Positions 53,630 to 61,745 of a DNA stretch of 64,000 nt are shown here, in pieces. The stretch lies in the NCBI RefSeq assembly GCF_023715615.1, contig NZ_JAMBOM010000001.1, forward strand, positions 1,302,001-1,366,000, read 5' to 3'. Numbering within the stretch: the stretch's first letter is position 1; each line of letters begins with the position of its first letter. Under the pieces are notes generated by a model. That model saw nothing but the letters and a program-made list of their open reading frames with translations. It ran no database searches and was not told the origin of the DNA. Origin of the DNA: Sporosarcina aquimarina (lineage in GTDB: Bacteria > Bacillota > Bacilli > Bacillales_A > Planococcaceae). The position numbers were made by a program, and so were the translations under genes.

Positions 53630-53764
53630 GGTTGAGTGGAGTGCAAGACGGCGACTCCTGGAGGATCAGCGTGAGTCTTGAGACCCTGGACAGAGCGAAG
53701 CGAAGGAAGCGGCTCAAGCCACGCCCTCAGGAAAGCGTCCGTCTGGAACGGAAATCAACGGCTT
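53630..53764 (-). repeat. Dispersed GC-rich extragenic repeat, copy 2 (inverted)
   Basis: Reverse complement of the element at 49469-49610: it holds CTTGAGACCC, GGCTCAAGCCACGCC and GGAAAGCGTCCGTCTGGAACG and ends AAATCAACGG. The two full copies face opposite directions and enclose 4 kb with four genes. Just beyond it CGTTCCAGA occurs again. Confidence 0.8.
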
Positions 53765-53855
53765 TACACCGTTCCAGAATAGAGGGCGTTTAAAGTATAA
53801 GAGATAGCCTATATTCGGATCAGATTATAGCGGCATAAGAGTAGGAGGAAGATAT

Positions 53856-54290
53856 TTGGATTTTGTGAACATTGAGGGCTTCCCTGATGCCGAGGTACTA
53901 AAACAGATTTTAATTCTGCATGAAGATATTTTTAAAGACGCTCATACACTAGTTAGCAAAGCTCAAAGTAAACCGAAAATACTATTTACAATCGGATTAG
54001 AAAGAGGAGAAGTTGTAGGGTATAAAATTGGTTATGAGCTTAACTCTGACTGCTATTATAGCTGGCTTGGTGGCGTGAATGAAAATCATAGAAATAAGGG
54101 CATCGCTTCCAAGCTAATGTATCAACAACATCTGTACTTAAAAGAAAAAGGGTATAAGAGCGTACAAACTAAAACAAAAAACAATTGGCGAAATATGCTC
54201 ATTTTAAACATTAGGAATGGGTTTAATGTGATTGGGACGTATACAGATAATAGCGATGAATTGAAAATAATACTCGAAAAAAGTTTATGA
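53856..54290 (+). CDS. GNAT-family N-acetyltransferase
   Basis: A 144-residue acyltransferase starting at TTG behind GGAGGAAG. The GNAT core shows VGYKIGYE, WLGGVNENHRNKGIASKLM near residue 75, in which HRNKGIA is the acetyl-CoA pyrophosphate-binding loop, and NGFNVIGTYTD near the end. Substrate unknown. It follows the inverted repeat copy and stands alone. Confidence 0.85.
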   Translation: MDFVNIEGFPDAEVLKQILILHEDIFKDAHTLVSKAQSKPKILFTIGLERGEVVGYKIGYELNSDCYYSWLGGVNENHRNKGIASKLMYQQHLYLKEKGYKSVQTKTKNNWRNMLILNIRNGFNVIGTYTDNSDELKIILEKSL

Positions 54291-54380
54291 AGATATTCTA
54301 CATAAGGGGCAATAGTTGGAAAGCAATACTTATCAAATTAGCCTAAATGTTGTAGATAAACATCTCTAAGTAGTTAAAGA

Positions 54381-54421
54381 AAAAAGATTCCAACCTTCGA
54401 AAGAAAGCAGGAATCTTTATA
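54381..54421. terminator. Intrinsic terminator of the MutS2-like gene
   Basis: Stem AAAGATTCC/GGAATCTTT with an 18-base loop; the T-run follows on the minus strand, seven bases past the MutS2-like stop codon. Confidence 0.75.
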
Positions 54422-54423
54422 GT

Positions 54424-56325
54424 TTAATTATTTTTATTTCGAATTTCTTTCTGGATTTTACGAAGTGCTTTTTTCGAACCTCGCTCAATATCATGATTTT
54501 GTTTTCTAGTATAGTAATCAATGAATAAAGTGTCTAAATCATAGCCCTCTGGATATAACTCTTCTGCTTTTAACTCTAGTACCAAGCGTTTTTCATTTAC
54601 TTCAAGAAATTGTTTTTGATAATACACAGTAACGTTATTGTAATTATCTTTTTCTTTATACACTATTCCAAAGTCATCCTGGTCCAGCAGTTTTACACGG
54701 TCTCCTTTTTGATAATCGATAATATTTTCAATTTTTTCAACCACTGTTTTTGGTCTTAGGATTTTGCTTTCATGTAACCGTTCCAAGCGATACTCTTTGT
54801 TTTCCATATAATCTACTGCTCTTTTTAAAACATTTTCCGGTACATTCATCTTTCTAGAGATCCATAAAGCGTTACTGTCTCCAGACTGTCCGATGAGCAG
54901 TTTAAATAAAGGCTCTAATGTTTCATGATTAAATTGCATGGCAGCGTTCATAAAATCACTATGCATTTCGGAAAAACGTTTTATTTCTCCATAATGAGTT
55001 GTTGCGACGGTAATACACCCTTTAAGATAAAACTCTTCTAGGAGGGAGATTGCTAATGCTGCTCCTTCATTTGGTTCTGTCCCACTGCCAATCTCGTCGA
55101 ATAATAACAAGGTATTGTTGTTTACTGATCGAAGTATCTCAGATAAGTTCTTCATGTGAGAAGAGAACGTACTAAGTGCATTTTCTAAACTCTGATTGTC
55201 ACCAATATCTACAAACATGCGCTCAAATACTGCAATTTCGGTTTCTTTCGAAGCAGTAATGTGGAACCCAGACATAGTTGCCAAAGTAACAAGACCAATT
55301 GTCTTCAGCACAATTGTTTTCCCTCCTGCATTAGGTCCAGTTATGATTAAGCTCCGATAACTGCTCCCAATCTGAAAATGAAGTGGTATAACATGATCCG
55401 ATAGTAATGGATGCTTGCAATTTATTAATTTTATCTTCCCAATATCATTTATGTGTGGCTCAATTCCATCCACATTTTTGCTATATTTTGCTTTAGCAAA
55501 AATCATATCGTACTGGGCTATAAGCTCAATATTAATAGTAATGGCCTCAAGGTTTTCATTCACTAGCCCTGTTAACGTAGCAAGTATTTGATATTCCAAC
55601 ATTGCCTCTTCGGATTTTAATGTTGCTAATTCAACACTTAATTTTGCCGCTATACTGGGTTCTATAAAGACTGTCGAACCTTTAGATGATACTTCAATTA
55701 TAGAACCCTGTACTTGATTTTTGTACGAGGATTTTATTGGTATTGTATAGCGATCATTCTTGATACTAATTATGAACTCCTGGATATAGTTTCTATTTTC
55801 ACTACTGTTTAGAAATTTATTTAATCGTTCCTTTATTTTTTGTTCAGTTGATTGGATATGATGATGAACACGTTTGAGTTCTTTATTGGCATCCGAGTCA
55901 ATCTGATTATTTTTTATAGAAAAGTTAATTTCCTCTTCTACCGCCATGAATTCTGTCATGGATTTAGCATAGGATGACAAGGTCGGAGCAAAAAATTCTT
56001 TACCTGACATGAAAACTTTTATTTTTCTGCAACCTCTTAAAAAATCAGAAATACTTAAAAGTTCTGATGGAGTTAAAATTATACCCTTTTCCAATTTGTC
56101 AATTGTGTGTTCCATGTTGGTAACACCCATGAAAGGTACATTTCCTCCTGCATCCAGAATGGCACGTGCTTCAGATGTTTCGGTTAATCGATGCTTGACT
56201 ATTTTTAAGTTGGAACTTGGAATTAATTTATCAAATAATTGTTTGCCCAGTCCGCTAACGCAATAAGATTTTATTATCTCTTTGAGTTCATTGTACTGTA
56301 ATTTTTCAAAAGTACTCTCATTCAT
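54424..56325 (-). CDS. MutS2-like ATPase lacking the Smr nuclease domain
   Basis: A 633-residue relative of MutS2. Residues 1-300 match the MutS2 core and clamp (FEKLQYNELKEIIKSYCVSGLGK start, then a helical arm with KNDRYTIPIKSSYKNQV). The ATPase shows GPNAGGKT (near residue 330), LLFDEIGSGTEPNEGAALA and VATTHYGEIK. A KOW-like segment (GDRVKLLDQDDFGIVYK) follows near 545, and the protein stops without the Smr domain of about 80 residues that ends normal MutS2 (about 785 residues). MutS2 of B. subtilis is known to bind and split collided ribosomes. GGAGGAG precedes ATG 56325. An attenuator-like leader suggests induction by translation stress. Confidence 0.85.
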   Translation of the reverse strand: MNESTFEKLQYNELKEIIKSYCVSGLGKQLFDKLIPSSNLKIVKHRLTETSEARAILDAGGNVPFMGVTNMEHTIDKLEKGIILTPSELLSISDFLRGCRKIKVFMSGKEFFAPTLSSYAKSMTEFMAVEEEINFSIKNNQIDSDANKELKRVHHHIQSTEQKIKERLNKFLNSSENRNYIQEFIISIKNDRYTIPIKSSYKNQVQGSIIEVSSKGSTVFIEPSIAAKLSVELATLKSEEAMLEYQILATLTGLVNENLEAITINIELIAQYDMIFAKAKYSKNVDGIEPHINDIGKIKLINCKHPLLSDHVIPLHFQIGSSYRSLIITGPNAGGKTIVLKTIGLVTLATMSGFHITASKETEIAVFERMFVDIGDNQSLENALSTFSSHMKNLSEILRSVNNNTLLLFDEIGSGTEPNEGAALAISLLEEFYLKGCITVATTHYGEIKRFSEMHSDFMNAAMQFNHETLEPLFKLLIGQSGDSNALWISRKMNVPENVLKRAVDYMENKEYRLERLHESKILRPKTVVEKIENIIDYQKGDRVKLLDQDDFGIVYKEKDNYNNVTVYYQKQFLEVNEKRLVLELKAEELYPEGYDLDTLFIDYYTRKQNHDIERGSKKALRKIQKEIRNKNN

Positions 56326-56407
56326 GATATCATTCTCCTCCATGTGATTAATAGATCAGCAATGAAGAAACCTATCGGCAAAATTTCAATGAGTTGCACA
56401 TAAATAT

Positions 56408-56435
56408 AAAAAAGCTGCGGTAGATACCGCAGCTT
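56408..56435 (-). terminator. Leader terminator upstream of the MutS2-like gene
   Basis: Perfect 11-bp stem AAGCTGCGGTA/TACCGCAGCTT followed on the minus strand by T6. It lies about 85 bases before the MutS2-like start and after its promoter, so it must be bypassed for expression. Confidence 0.85.
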
Positions 56436-56627
56436 ACGCTTACAATGCAAAAGTAATATACATAAATAAAACCATCAATAACGATAGTTTTAATCATGAA
56501 GTGATGCACTTTTTTGTAAAGTATGGTAGGTATCTTCATAAGTGGAAATAAGTCCACAACAAATAAGGGGGTGAAAATAACTGAAATCCCCTGTTGTTAA
56601 AACTTCCTTATTTCCTATAAAATTCTC

Positions 56628-56651
56628 TTATTTAGAAACTACCGCACTCAC
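56628..56651 (-). CDS. Candidate leader peptide (7 aa) of the MutS2-like gene
   Basis: GTG 56651, eight bases after AGAGGTGA, opens a seven-codon frame, M-S-A-V-V-S-K, then TAA. Its codons contain TGCGGTAG, which is exactly complementary to CTACCGCA in the 3' arm of the downstream terminator and mimics that terminator's own 5' arm. A ribosome stalled on this frame would alter folding. The peptide is predicted from sequence alone. Confidence 0.5.
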   Translation of the reverse strand: MSAVVSK

Positions 56652-56708
56652 AAACTTCACCTCTTGTAAAATAATTGATATGCTCATTGAAATCGACTTT
56701 ACAGGTTT

Positions 56709-56737
56709 ATTATACTTAGTGAGTAGGGATATGTAAA
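56709..56737 (-). promoter_or_regulatory. Promoter of the MutS2-like gene
   Basis: Minus-strand TTTACA (56732-56737), a 17-base spacer and TATAAT (56709-56714). The leader from here to the MutS2-like ATG is about 375 bases and carries the short leader frame, a GTGGA/TCCAC hairpin and the terminator. Confidence 0.75.
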
Positions 56738-56873
56738 GAAGGTCAAATATCCTGTAACAATCTTACAAACATGAGGGTGATTCTAGTATTCAGCATTTTT
56801 TCCTATTCTTTAACTAGGAGAAGAAACAAGAAAAAGAGATAAATTAAATGTTAGATGAAAGGGAGTTTTTTTA

Positions 56874-57431
56874 ATGATACAGGCTTTACTAGTGATTGAT
56901 GCACAACAAGAGCTCATTAATGGTAATGAAAAAGAGAAGGGCGTCTTTAATAAGACTACACTCCTGGATACTATCAATTCAGTGGTGAAAAAAGCAATAG
57001 CATCGGATAGTTTGGTTGTTTTCATAAGAGATAAAGATGTTGCACAAGGCAGTGGTAAGGGCTTTGAGATTCATTCTGATATTCATATACCTTCTGAATC
57101 TAAGGTATTTGATAAAGAGGCAACCAATTCATTTTATGGAACTCCGTTATTGGATTTTTTACAAGATAACATGATTGAGCATCTCGTTATTTTGGGCTGC
57201 AAGACAGAGCATTGTATAGATACCGCAGTTCGAACGGCAACGGTAAGTGGATTTGATGTCACCTTAGTAGGAGATGGCCATTCAACAACGGATTCTCAAT
57301 CTCTTACTGCTGAGCAAATCATAGCACATCATAATGAAGCTCTTCATGGACATTATAACGTTGATAATTTTTCAATGGTTAGAAATGCAAGTGAAGATTT
57401 GTTTAGTCCAAATCACAATGATTACCGATGA
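56874..57431 (+). CDS. Isochorismatase-family cysteine hydrolase
   Basis: A 185-residue hydrolase. LLVIDAQQELING at the N-terminus has the catalytic Asp, the lysine lies in FDKEATNSFYGT near residue 82, and GCKTEHCIDTAVRTA near residue 104-118 holds the nucleophile Cys and the cis-peptide region. The family includes nicotinamidases and N-carbamoylsarcosine amidases as well as isochorismatase; the exact substrate is unknown. GAAAGGGAG precedes the ATG. It is divergent from the MutS2-like gene. Confidence 0.85.
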   Translation: MIQALLVIDAQQELINGNEKEKGVFNKTTLLDTINSVVKKAIASDSLVVFIRDKDVAQGSGKGFEIHSDIHIPSESKVFDKEATNSFYGTPLLDFLQDNMIEHLVILGCKTEHCIDTAVRTATVSGFDVTLVGDGHSTTDSQSLTAEQIIAHHNEALHGHYNVDNFSMVRNASEDLFSPNHNDYR

Positions 57432-57492
57432 ACGTTATTTAGAACATTGTCATCAGTTGGGCGAGAACCAAGGTCTCCATAATTGTATATAG

Positions 57493-57731
57493 GATGCAGA
57501 TGCCCTTCAAGGGAAGATTGTAGTACAGGATTTGTATGGAGCGATTGAGCCTGGAAAAGATTCGAAATGGGAATTCTCTGTGCAGATTAGGGAAGACGGA
57601 TACTATGGGAAATTGGATTTCAAACCACTCGACGATACGAAGCTCTGGTCGGGAGCGCAGTTTACTTGACTTCCAGTGGGACGTATTGTATTGAATTGGA
57701 TCGGGAGAATTTCCATATGGACATTGAGTAA
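57493..57731 (+). pseudogene. Decayed gene with internal frameshift, unrecognised
   Basis: A frame from 57493 reads DLYGAIEPGKDSKWEFSV..., EDGYYGKLDFKPLDD and stops at TGA about 57669. The coding character continues in another frame with YLTSSGTYCIELDRENFHMDIE and ends at TAA 57729. There is no start codon with a site. It looks like the 3' half of a small protein gene. Family not recognised. Confidence 0.5.
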
Positions 57732-57805
57732 GCCGCTTCAGAGTAAAAAGAGGCAGTCGAGAATGCAGTAGAAAAAGGGCACAAAGCAGATCCGTATTAA
57801 GAACT

Positions 57806-57853
57806 AAAAATAAGGACCCTCACGCATTCATAGAATGTGTGGGGGTTATTTGT
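57806..57853 (+). terminator. Intrinsic terminator
   Basis: Long stem AATAAGGACCCTCACGCATTC with GAATGTGTGGGGGTTATT (several G-U pairs), three-base loop. Confidence 0.7.
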
Positions 57854-58085
57854 TAGAGAGTGATTGTGCAAAAAATATTATTAAATGCCTAACAAATACT
57901 TTTGAGAATCAGAATAGTAGAGTCGAATGCTGTAATCAGATGTAGTAGTTAGATAGTGGTATGATGTCAGCTCGGTAAAATTTAATTTGTAAAAATGGGA
58001 ATTTTAGTGGTTTTTAATGACTTTTATCGGTATTATAAACTGAATACATAGTTTTTTGTAATAGCACGGAGGGGGAATGCAATTA

Positions 58086-58229
58086 ATGGAGTTAGAGTTA
58101 GCAGATGGTATTACATTGGTTCTACCACCTATACTTATTACAATTATCGGAATTATAGTTATTATACTTTTAGTAAAGTGGAGTAAGGAGGTAGAAACAC
58201 GACGTTTTCAATTTTCTTGTATTTCTTAG
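58086..58229 (+). CDS. Small membrane protein (47 aa)
   Basis: A 47-residue protein with one long hydrophobic segment (TLVLPPILITIIGIIVIILLVKW, in parts residues 10-32) and a basic C-terminal tail. CGGAGGGGG lies ten bases before the ATG. Its 3' end overlaps the next frame. Family not recognised. Confidence 0.55.
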   Translation: MELELADGITLVLPPILITIIGIIVIILLVKWSKEVETRRFQFSCIS

Positions 58230-58423
58230 TTACCTCTTTCATTGCTCCGATTTATTCTCAAAGTACAAAAAATGGAGTTTTTGAGCTATGGATTCCTTTG
58301 GGGTTTATAGTTGTTTTAGTTTATTTAAATGGTAGTAAAAGGTATCATCCATCTAAAATGAAAGCGAGTATATTAGGACTTTGCATTGCATTGTATCAAT
58401 TGGTCCTTCAATATGTCGGGTAG
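58217..58423 (+). CDS. Small membrane protein (68 aa or more)
   Basis: A frame of 68 residues from TTG 58217, with three hydrophobic segments and KYHPSKMKASILG-like basic loops (RYHPSKMK near residue 42). The TTG has no site. Upstream in the same frame, AAGGAGGT at 58184-58192 is followed after six or seven bases by ACG ACG (58199), where an ATG would be expected. Either ACG is used as a start or the start codon has mutated. It overlaps the preceding 47-aa gene. Confidence 0.45.
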   Translation: MYFLVTSFIAPIYSQSTKNGVFELWIPLGFIVVLVYLNGSKRYHPSKMKASILGLCIALYQLVLQYVG

Positions 58424-58608
58424 TTTTACTGTTTAAAAAAAGATACGGTTCTGTAAACTAGTTGCGATATAGTTGGTCCACTAATTTAATTAACTAAATG
58501 AATTAGTGTGAGTATGAAACAGGTCATTACAATTTAGAAAAGATCATTTAAAAGCTTAAAAACATGAGTTGTCCCAAAACAGACTAAGCAAAGTTAGGAG
58601 GAGAAAAT

Positions 58609-58938
58609 GTGATTTGGGTTCTTTTGCTCTTATATGCTATTTTTATTTATTACTTCATTCTCAAGAGTGATTCTCAAACCAATACGAAAATATTTTCTGC
58701 ACTTTCAGGAGTTTTTTTGATACTGATGCTCACTCCATTGTGGAGCGATAGTCTTTTTATGAGTTTCATAAATATAAGCTTATTTTTTCCATTTGTGTTT
58801 GGTTTTCTAGGTATAATATTGGGATGGTTTGGGATAAAAGGTGGAGTTAGAGGGGTCTTATTATTTTCAAACATCTTAGCGATGGTCTTTTATCTTATCG
58901 TATTTCTCATAGGTACAGTAGGATTTCAGCAACCATAA
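58609..58938 (+). CDS. Hypothetical membrane protein (109 aa)
   Basis: A 109-residue protein with four hydrophobic segments, GTG start behind TTAGGAGGAG. The segment FGFLGIILGWFGIKGGVRG near residue 65 has a glycine pattern typical of small integral membrane proteins. Family not recognised. Confidence 0.6.
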   Translation: MIWVLLLLYAIFIYYFILKSDSQTNTKIFSALSGVFLILMLTPLWSDSLFMSFINISLFFPFVFGFLGIILGWFGIKGGVRGVLLFSNILAMVFYLIVFLIGTVGFQQP

Positions 58939-59071
58939 CTTAGTAGACTTTTTTTGATCCTAAACTTGATGTTATTGTTAAATAATAGCATCATTTTGAT
59001 CTAGCTATTTTATTGTGGGAATGCTAACTGAGTAAGAGGCTATTATAATAATTTTAATAATAGGAGAGTCT

Positions 59072-59419
59072 ATGTTTTATAGGAGAAAATTTTACATTGT
59101 AAAAAATGAATTTGTCGAGAACTTTAATACTCATTTTAACAAAACGAACTTACCAACCCAACTTAAATACGGTTCACGTTTATTAGGACGGTGGATGAAC
59201 AAAAATGACAACGACACTGTCGAGATTTTCGCTATATGGGAATATGACAGTTATGAGGATTATTTAGAAATTGAAGATAAGGTGAGAAGTGACATGTCTC
59301 ATGTTGAGCGTGTGAAAGACTGGTATGAAAAGGACGGTGGGAAGGAGAAAGTCCTTAAGGAGTATATTTTGCAGGTGAAAAATGAAGCTATAGAAACGAC
59401 TATAGAAAATCAGGTGTGA
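59072..59419 (+). CDS. NIPSNAP-family protein
   Basis: A 115-residue dimeric alpha/beta-barrel (ferredoxin-like) protein of the NIPSNAP type: FYRRKFYIVKNEFVENFNTHF at the start, GRWMN then EIFAIWEYDSYEDYLEIE in the centre and VKDWYE. The central WEYDSYEDY motif is the family mark. Function unknown. AGGAGAG precedes the ATG. Confidence 0.8.
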   Translation: MFYRRKFYIVKNEFVENFNTHFNKTNLPTQLKYGSRLLGRWMNKNDNDTVEIFAIWEYDSYEDYLEIEDKVRSDMSHVERVKDWYEKDGGKEKVLKEYILQVKNEAIETTIENQV

Positions 59420-59522
59420 CATAGAATTCAATATCCCGAGATGCGTACAGTCATGGGATGAAGGCTTTGCTCACTAGCGGTTTGTTTCGAGAAATTACTT
59501 TAAGCATGTTGAGGTGACTGTG

Positions 59523-59945
59523 TTGTTTGTAAAAGGGTTAAACCATTTCTTATTTTCCGTGTCTGATTTAGAACACTCTATAAAGTTTTATCAAAATATA
59601 TTTGATGCAAAGTTATTGGTTAAAGGAAGAAATACTGCTTATTTTGATTTGAATGGTATGTGGTTGGCACTTAATTTGGAGAAGGACATTCCACGAAATG
59701 AAATTAGCCAATCTTACACGCACGTTGCTTTTTCAGTTGATAAGAAAGACTTTGATGGCCTATATAACAAGTTAGAGAAATTAGGGGTGAAAATTTTAAC
59801 GGGGCGATCAAGAGATGAAAGGGACGAAAAATCTATTTATTTTACTGATCCTGACGGGCATAAATTTGAATTTCATACCGGTACTTTGCAGGATAGAATC
59901 GATTATTATAAGAAGGATAAACCGCATATGGAGTTTTATACTTAA
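59523..59945 (+). CDS. fosB: Metallothiol transferase FosB (fosfomycin resistance)
   Basis: Adds a thiol, bacillithiol in Bacillales, to fosfomycin and so inactivates it. The 140 residues are very close to B. subtilis Fos[20 protein letters not shown] with the first metal His, [22 protein letters not shown] with the second His and [20 protein letters not shown] with the metal Glu. Three adjacent starts exist (GTG 59514, GTG 59520, TTG 59523). The TTG is spaced best from TTGAGGTG and gives the family length. It stands as a single gene in the AT-rich region. Confidence 0.92.
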   Translation: MFVKGLNHFLFSVSDLEHSIKFYQNIFDAKLLVKGRNTAYFDLNGMWLALNLEKDIPRNEISQSYTHVAFSVDKKDFDGLYNKLEKLGVKILTGRSRDERDEKSIYFTDPDGHKFEFHTGTLQDRIDYYKKDKPHMEFYT

Positions 59946-60061
59946 AGATTTCTTTCATAGTAGGGTGTGATACCTATTCATGAGAATGCGCTTGATTAGC
60001 ATAAGGGGCATTCAGCCAGTGACGAACTTATTTAATAGCTAGCATAGAGTGGAGGAAAAGT

Positions 60062-60403
60062 GTGAATATAAAACAATCTTTTTTTACTATATTTATATTC
60101 TCTTTGTTGTTTATTTTGGGATGTGCTTCATCCTCAAGCTCGGACTGGAATGTAAATTTTGTTGTTTGGGAGAGCTATATGTATGAAACTACTGAAGAGT
60201 ATGTTAGTGAAATAGATAAAGAAATTGGTCATGTTACTAAGTATTTGGACACGGAGGGGACATACTCTGGAAACTTTTCGAATACGTACAAAAAGGGAAC
60301 GGCGTACTACTCAATACAAGGAATAAATACTAATGAAGCCATAGCTATTAAAGAAAAGGATGGACGTTTTAAAAAGGCAATTAGAACTGGAAAATATAAT
60401 TGA
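60062..60403 (+). CDS. Hypothetical lipoprotein (113 aa)
   Basis: A 113-residue lipoprotein starting at GTG behind GGAGGAAAAG. The signal peptide ends in ILGC (Cys21), with a Ser-rich stretch after it. The rest is a small polar domain with many Tyr and Thr (ETTEEYVSEIDKEIG near residue 43). Family not recognised. Confidence 0.65.
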   Translation: MNIKQSFFTIFIFSLLFILGCASSSSSDWNVNFVVWESYMYETTEEYVSEIDKEIGHVTKYLDTEGTYSGNFSNTYKKGTAYYSIQGINTNEAIAIKEKDGRFKKAIRTGKYN

Positions 60404-60460
60404 ATGCTGACTAACCAGTACCAAAAATTTAGAACGAGATTGTAGGTTAACGTCATATAA

Positions 60461-60625
60461 AGATTCTATATCCATGACCTCAAACTGGAAGAGAATGAAA
60501 TTAATTCAGTTTATAAGAACACATTGAATATAATTGGAGCCTTAATTGAAATGCTACGCTCTCTCTATGTTATTGATGTAGATAAAGATCTTATTAGGAA
60601 GTACTCTGGATATCTCAACGAATAA
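60461..60625 (+). pseudogene. Gene remnant, unrecognised
   Basis: The gap 60404-60969 has no intact gene. One frame reads RFYIHDLKLEENEINSVYKN, TLNIIGALIEMLRSL and LIRKYSGYLNE before TAA at 60623. It has helical protein character, but there is no start codon or ribosome binding site. Downstream, AGTGAGTTAATTTTTTTGCTCA near 60755 is a weak terminator. Confidence 0.35.
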
Positions 60626-60969
60626 CTTACGTATTAAAGCTCGCTGCATAAAAGTAGTGACGCGACTAAGGAGGTAGTTGGGAAATAGGTAAAGTTGCAA
60701 TTAGCGATGGATCAAGTGATGTATCTGTACGATTTTAGCCATCATCTAGCAAGAGTGAGTTAATTTTTTTGCTCATTTTTAGCTACAAAGAGTTTCCGCC
60801 TTTTTGATGTGAGGGGTGGGAGCTTTTTGTTTTTCTAAAAACAGAATTATTCACGTACATATTAAAGAATGATTAATTTTTTTAATTCTACCCTTAAATA
60901 TATCAATTACATCTGTTCTGTTAGTTGAATATATATGATAAGATATTGATAAAGTTAGGAGAGGGATAT

Positions 60970-61332
60970 ATGGCTTACCCAATTATCACGAATTGCCCTG
61001 TTTGCAGTAAAGTGTTAAAAATTACGAAGTTACAGTGTACGCATTGCCAGACAACAATTGAAAACGAATTTGAATTATCCAAGTTTGCAACCCTAAGTCA
61101 AGAACAGCTATATTTTGTTGAAATTTTCCTTAAAAGCCGCGGGAATATAAAAGAAGTGGAAAAAGAATTAGGTGTTTCTTATCCAACTGTAAGAGGTAAG
61201 TTAAACGAAGTTGTTTCTGCTCTTGGGTTTGCTGACAAGAAAAGCGATCTAGATGACAAGAACGTAATCGATATGCTTGATAAAGGTGAAATCTCTCTTG
61301 ATGAAGCATTACAAACAATAAAGAAAAAATAA
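60970..61332 (+). CDS. DUF2089 protein (zinc ribbon plus helix-turn-helix)
   Basis: A 120-residue regulator-like protein from ATG 60970 behind GGAGAGG. The N-terminal zinc ribbon is CPVC...CTHC (residues 8-27). A helix-turn-helix follows near residues 42-85, with FLKSRGNIKEVEKELGVSYPTVRGKLN in which ELGVSYPTVRG is the recognition part. The C-terminus has DKGEISLDEALQTIK, a short motif shared with the next protein's N-terminus. It is the first of a three-gene operon and probably its regulator or sensor. Confidence 0.82.
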   Translation: MAYPIITNCPVCSKVLKITKLQCTHCQTTIENEFELSKFATLSQEQLYFVEIFLKSRGNIKEVEKELGVSYPTVRGKLNEVVSALGFADKKSDLDDKNVIDMLDKGEISLDEALQTIKKK

Positions 61333-61348
61333 AAGGGGGAACTGGAAA

Positions 61349-61741
61349 ATGAATGAAGAAATTGCAAAGGTGCTATCTATGGTTCAAGAGGGGAAGCTTA
61401 ATACCGAGGATGCGAGTGAACTCATTCAAGCATTAAAGGAAAAAGATAGGACAACAGGTACGGTTAAAGAATCGAACTACTTGGATAAAATGTTGAAAGT
61501 TCGCGTCACCTCTGAAGAAGGCGATAAGGTGACTGTAAACTTACCATTGCGACTCATCAATGTTGCGTTAAAAACAGGTCTTAACATTGCTTCTGCAATA
61601 CCTGAATCCGCAAAGTACGTAAAAGATATCGATGTTCTTGATGTGGACTTGATTTTAAAAGCGATTGAAGAAGAATTGTCAGGTCAAATTGTCGATGTCG
61701 AAAGTCAAAATGGCGACAAAGTCTCCGTCATTATAGAGTGA
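61349..61741 (+). CDS. SHOCT-like/YvlB-type N-terminal domain protein (130 aa)
   Basis: A 130-residue protein. The N-terminus MNEEIAKVLSMVQEGKLNTEDASELIQAL has the short helical EGKLTxEEAxxLI motif seen in YvlB and SHOCT-like domains. Residues 48-130 are beta-rich (KVRVTSEEGDKVTVNLPLRLINVALK) and related in style to the next protein, with VKVKQKEK and VPLPYLLLHAG. AAAGGGGG precedes the ATG. Middle gene of the DUF2089 operon. Confidence 0.72.
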   Translation: MNEEIAKVLSMVQEGKLNTEDASELIQALKEKDRTTGTVKESNYLDKMLKVRVTSEEGDKVTVNLPLRLINVALKTGLNIASAIPESAKYVKDIDVLDVDLILKAIEEELSGQIVDVESQNGDKVSVIIE

Positions 61742-61745
61742 TCTC

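Noticed and set aside
54424-56325. Ordinary MutS2 housekeeping gene
   Set aside because: The Smr domain is missing and the gene stands alone with an attenuator-like leader, unlike the standard mutS2 locus.
56372-56557. 61-codon minus-strand frame in the MutS2-like leader
   Set aside because: It runs through the terminator hairpin, has no clear ribosome binding site and has a composition typical of AT-rich noncoding DNA. I prefer the 7-codon leader frame, though translation here is not excluded.
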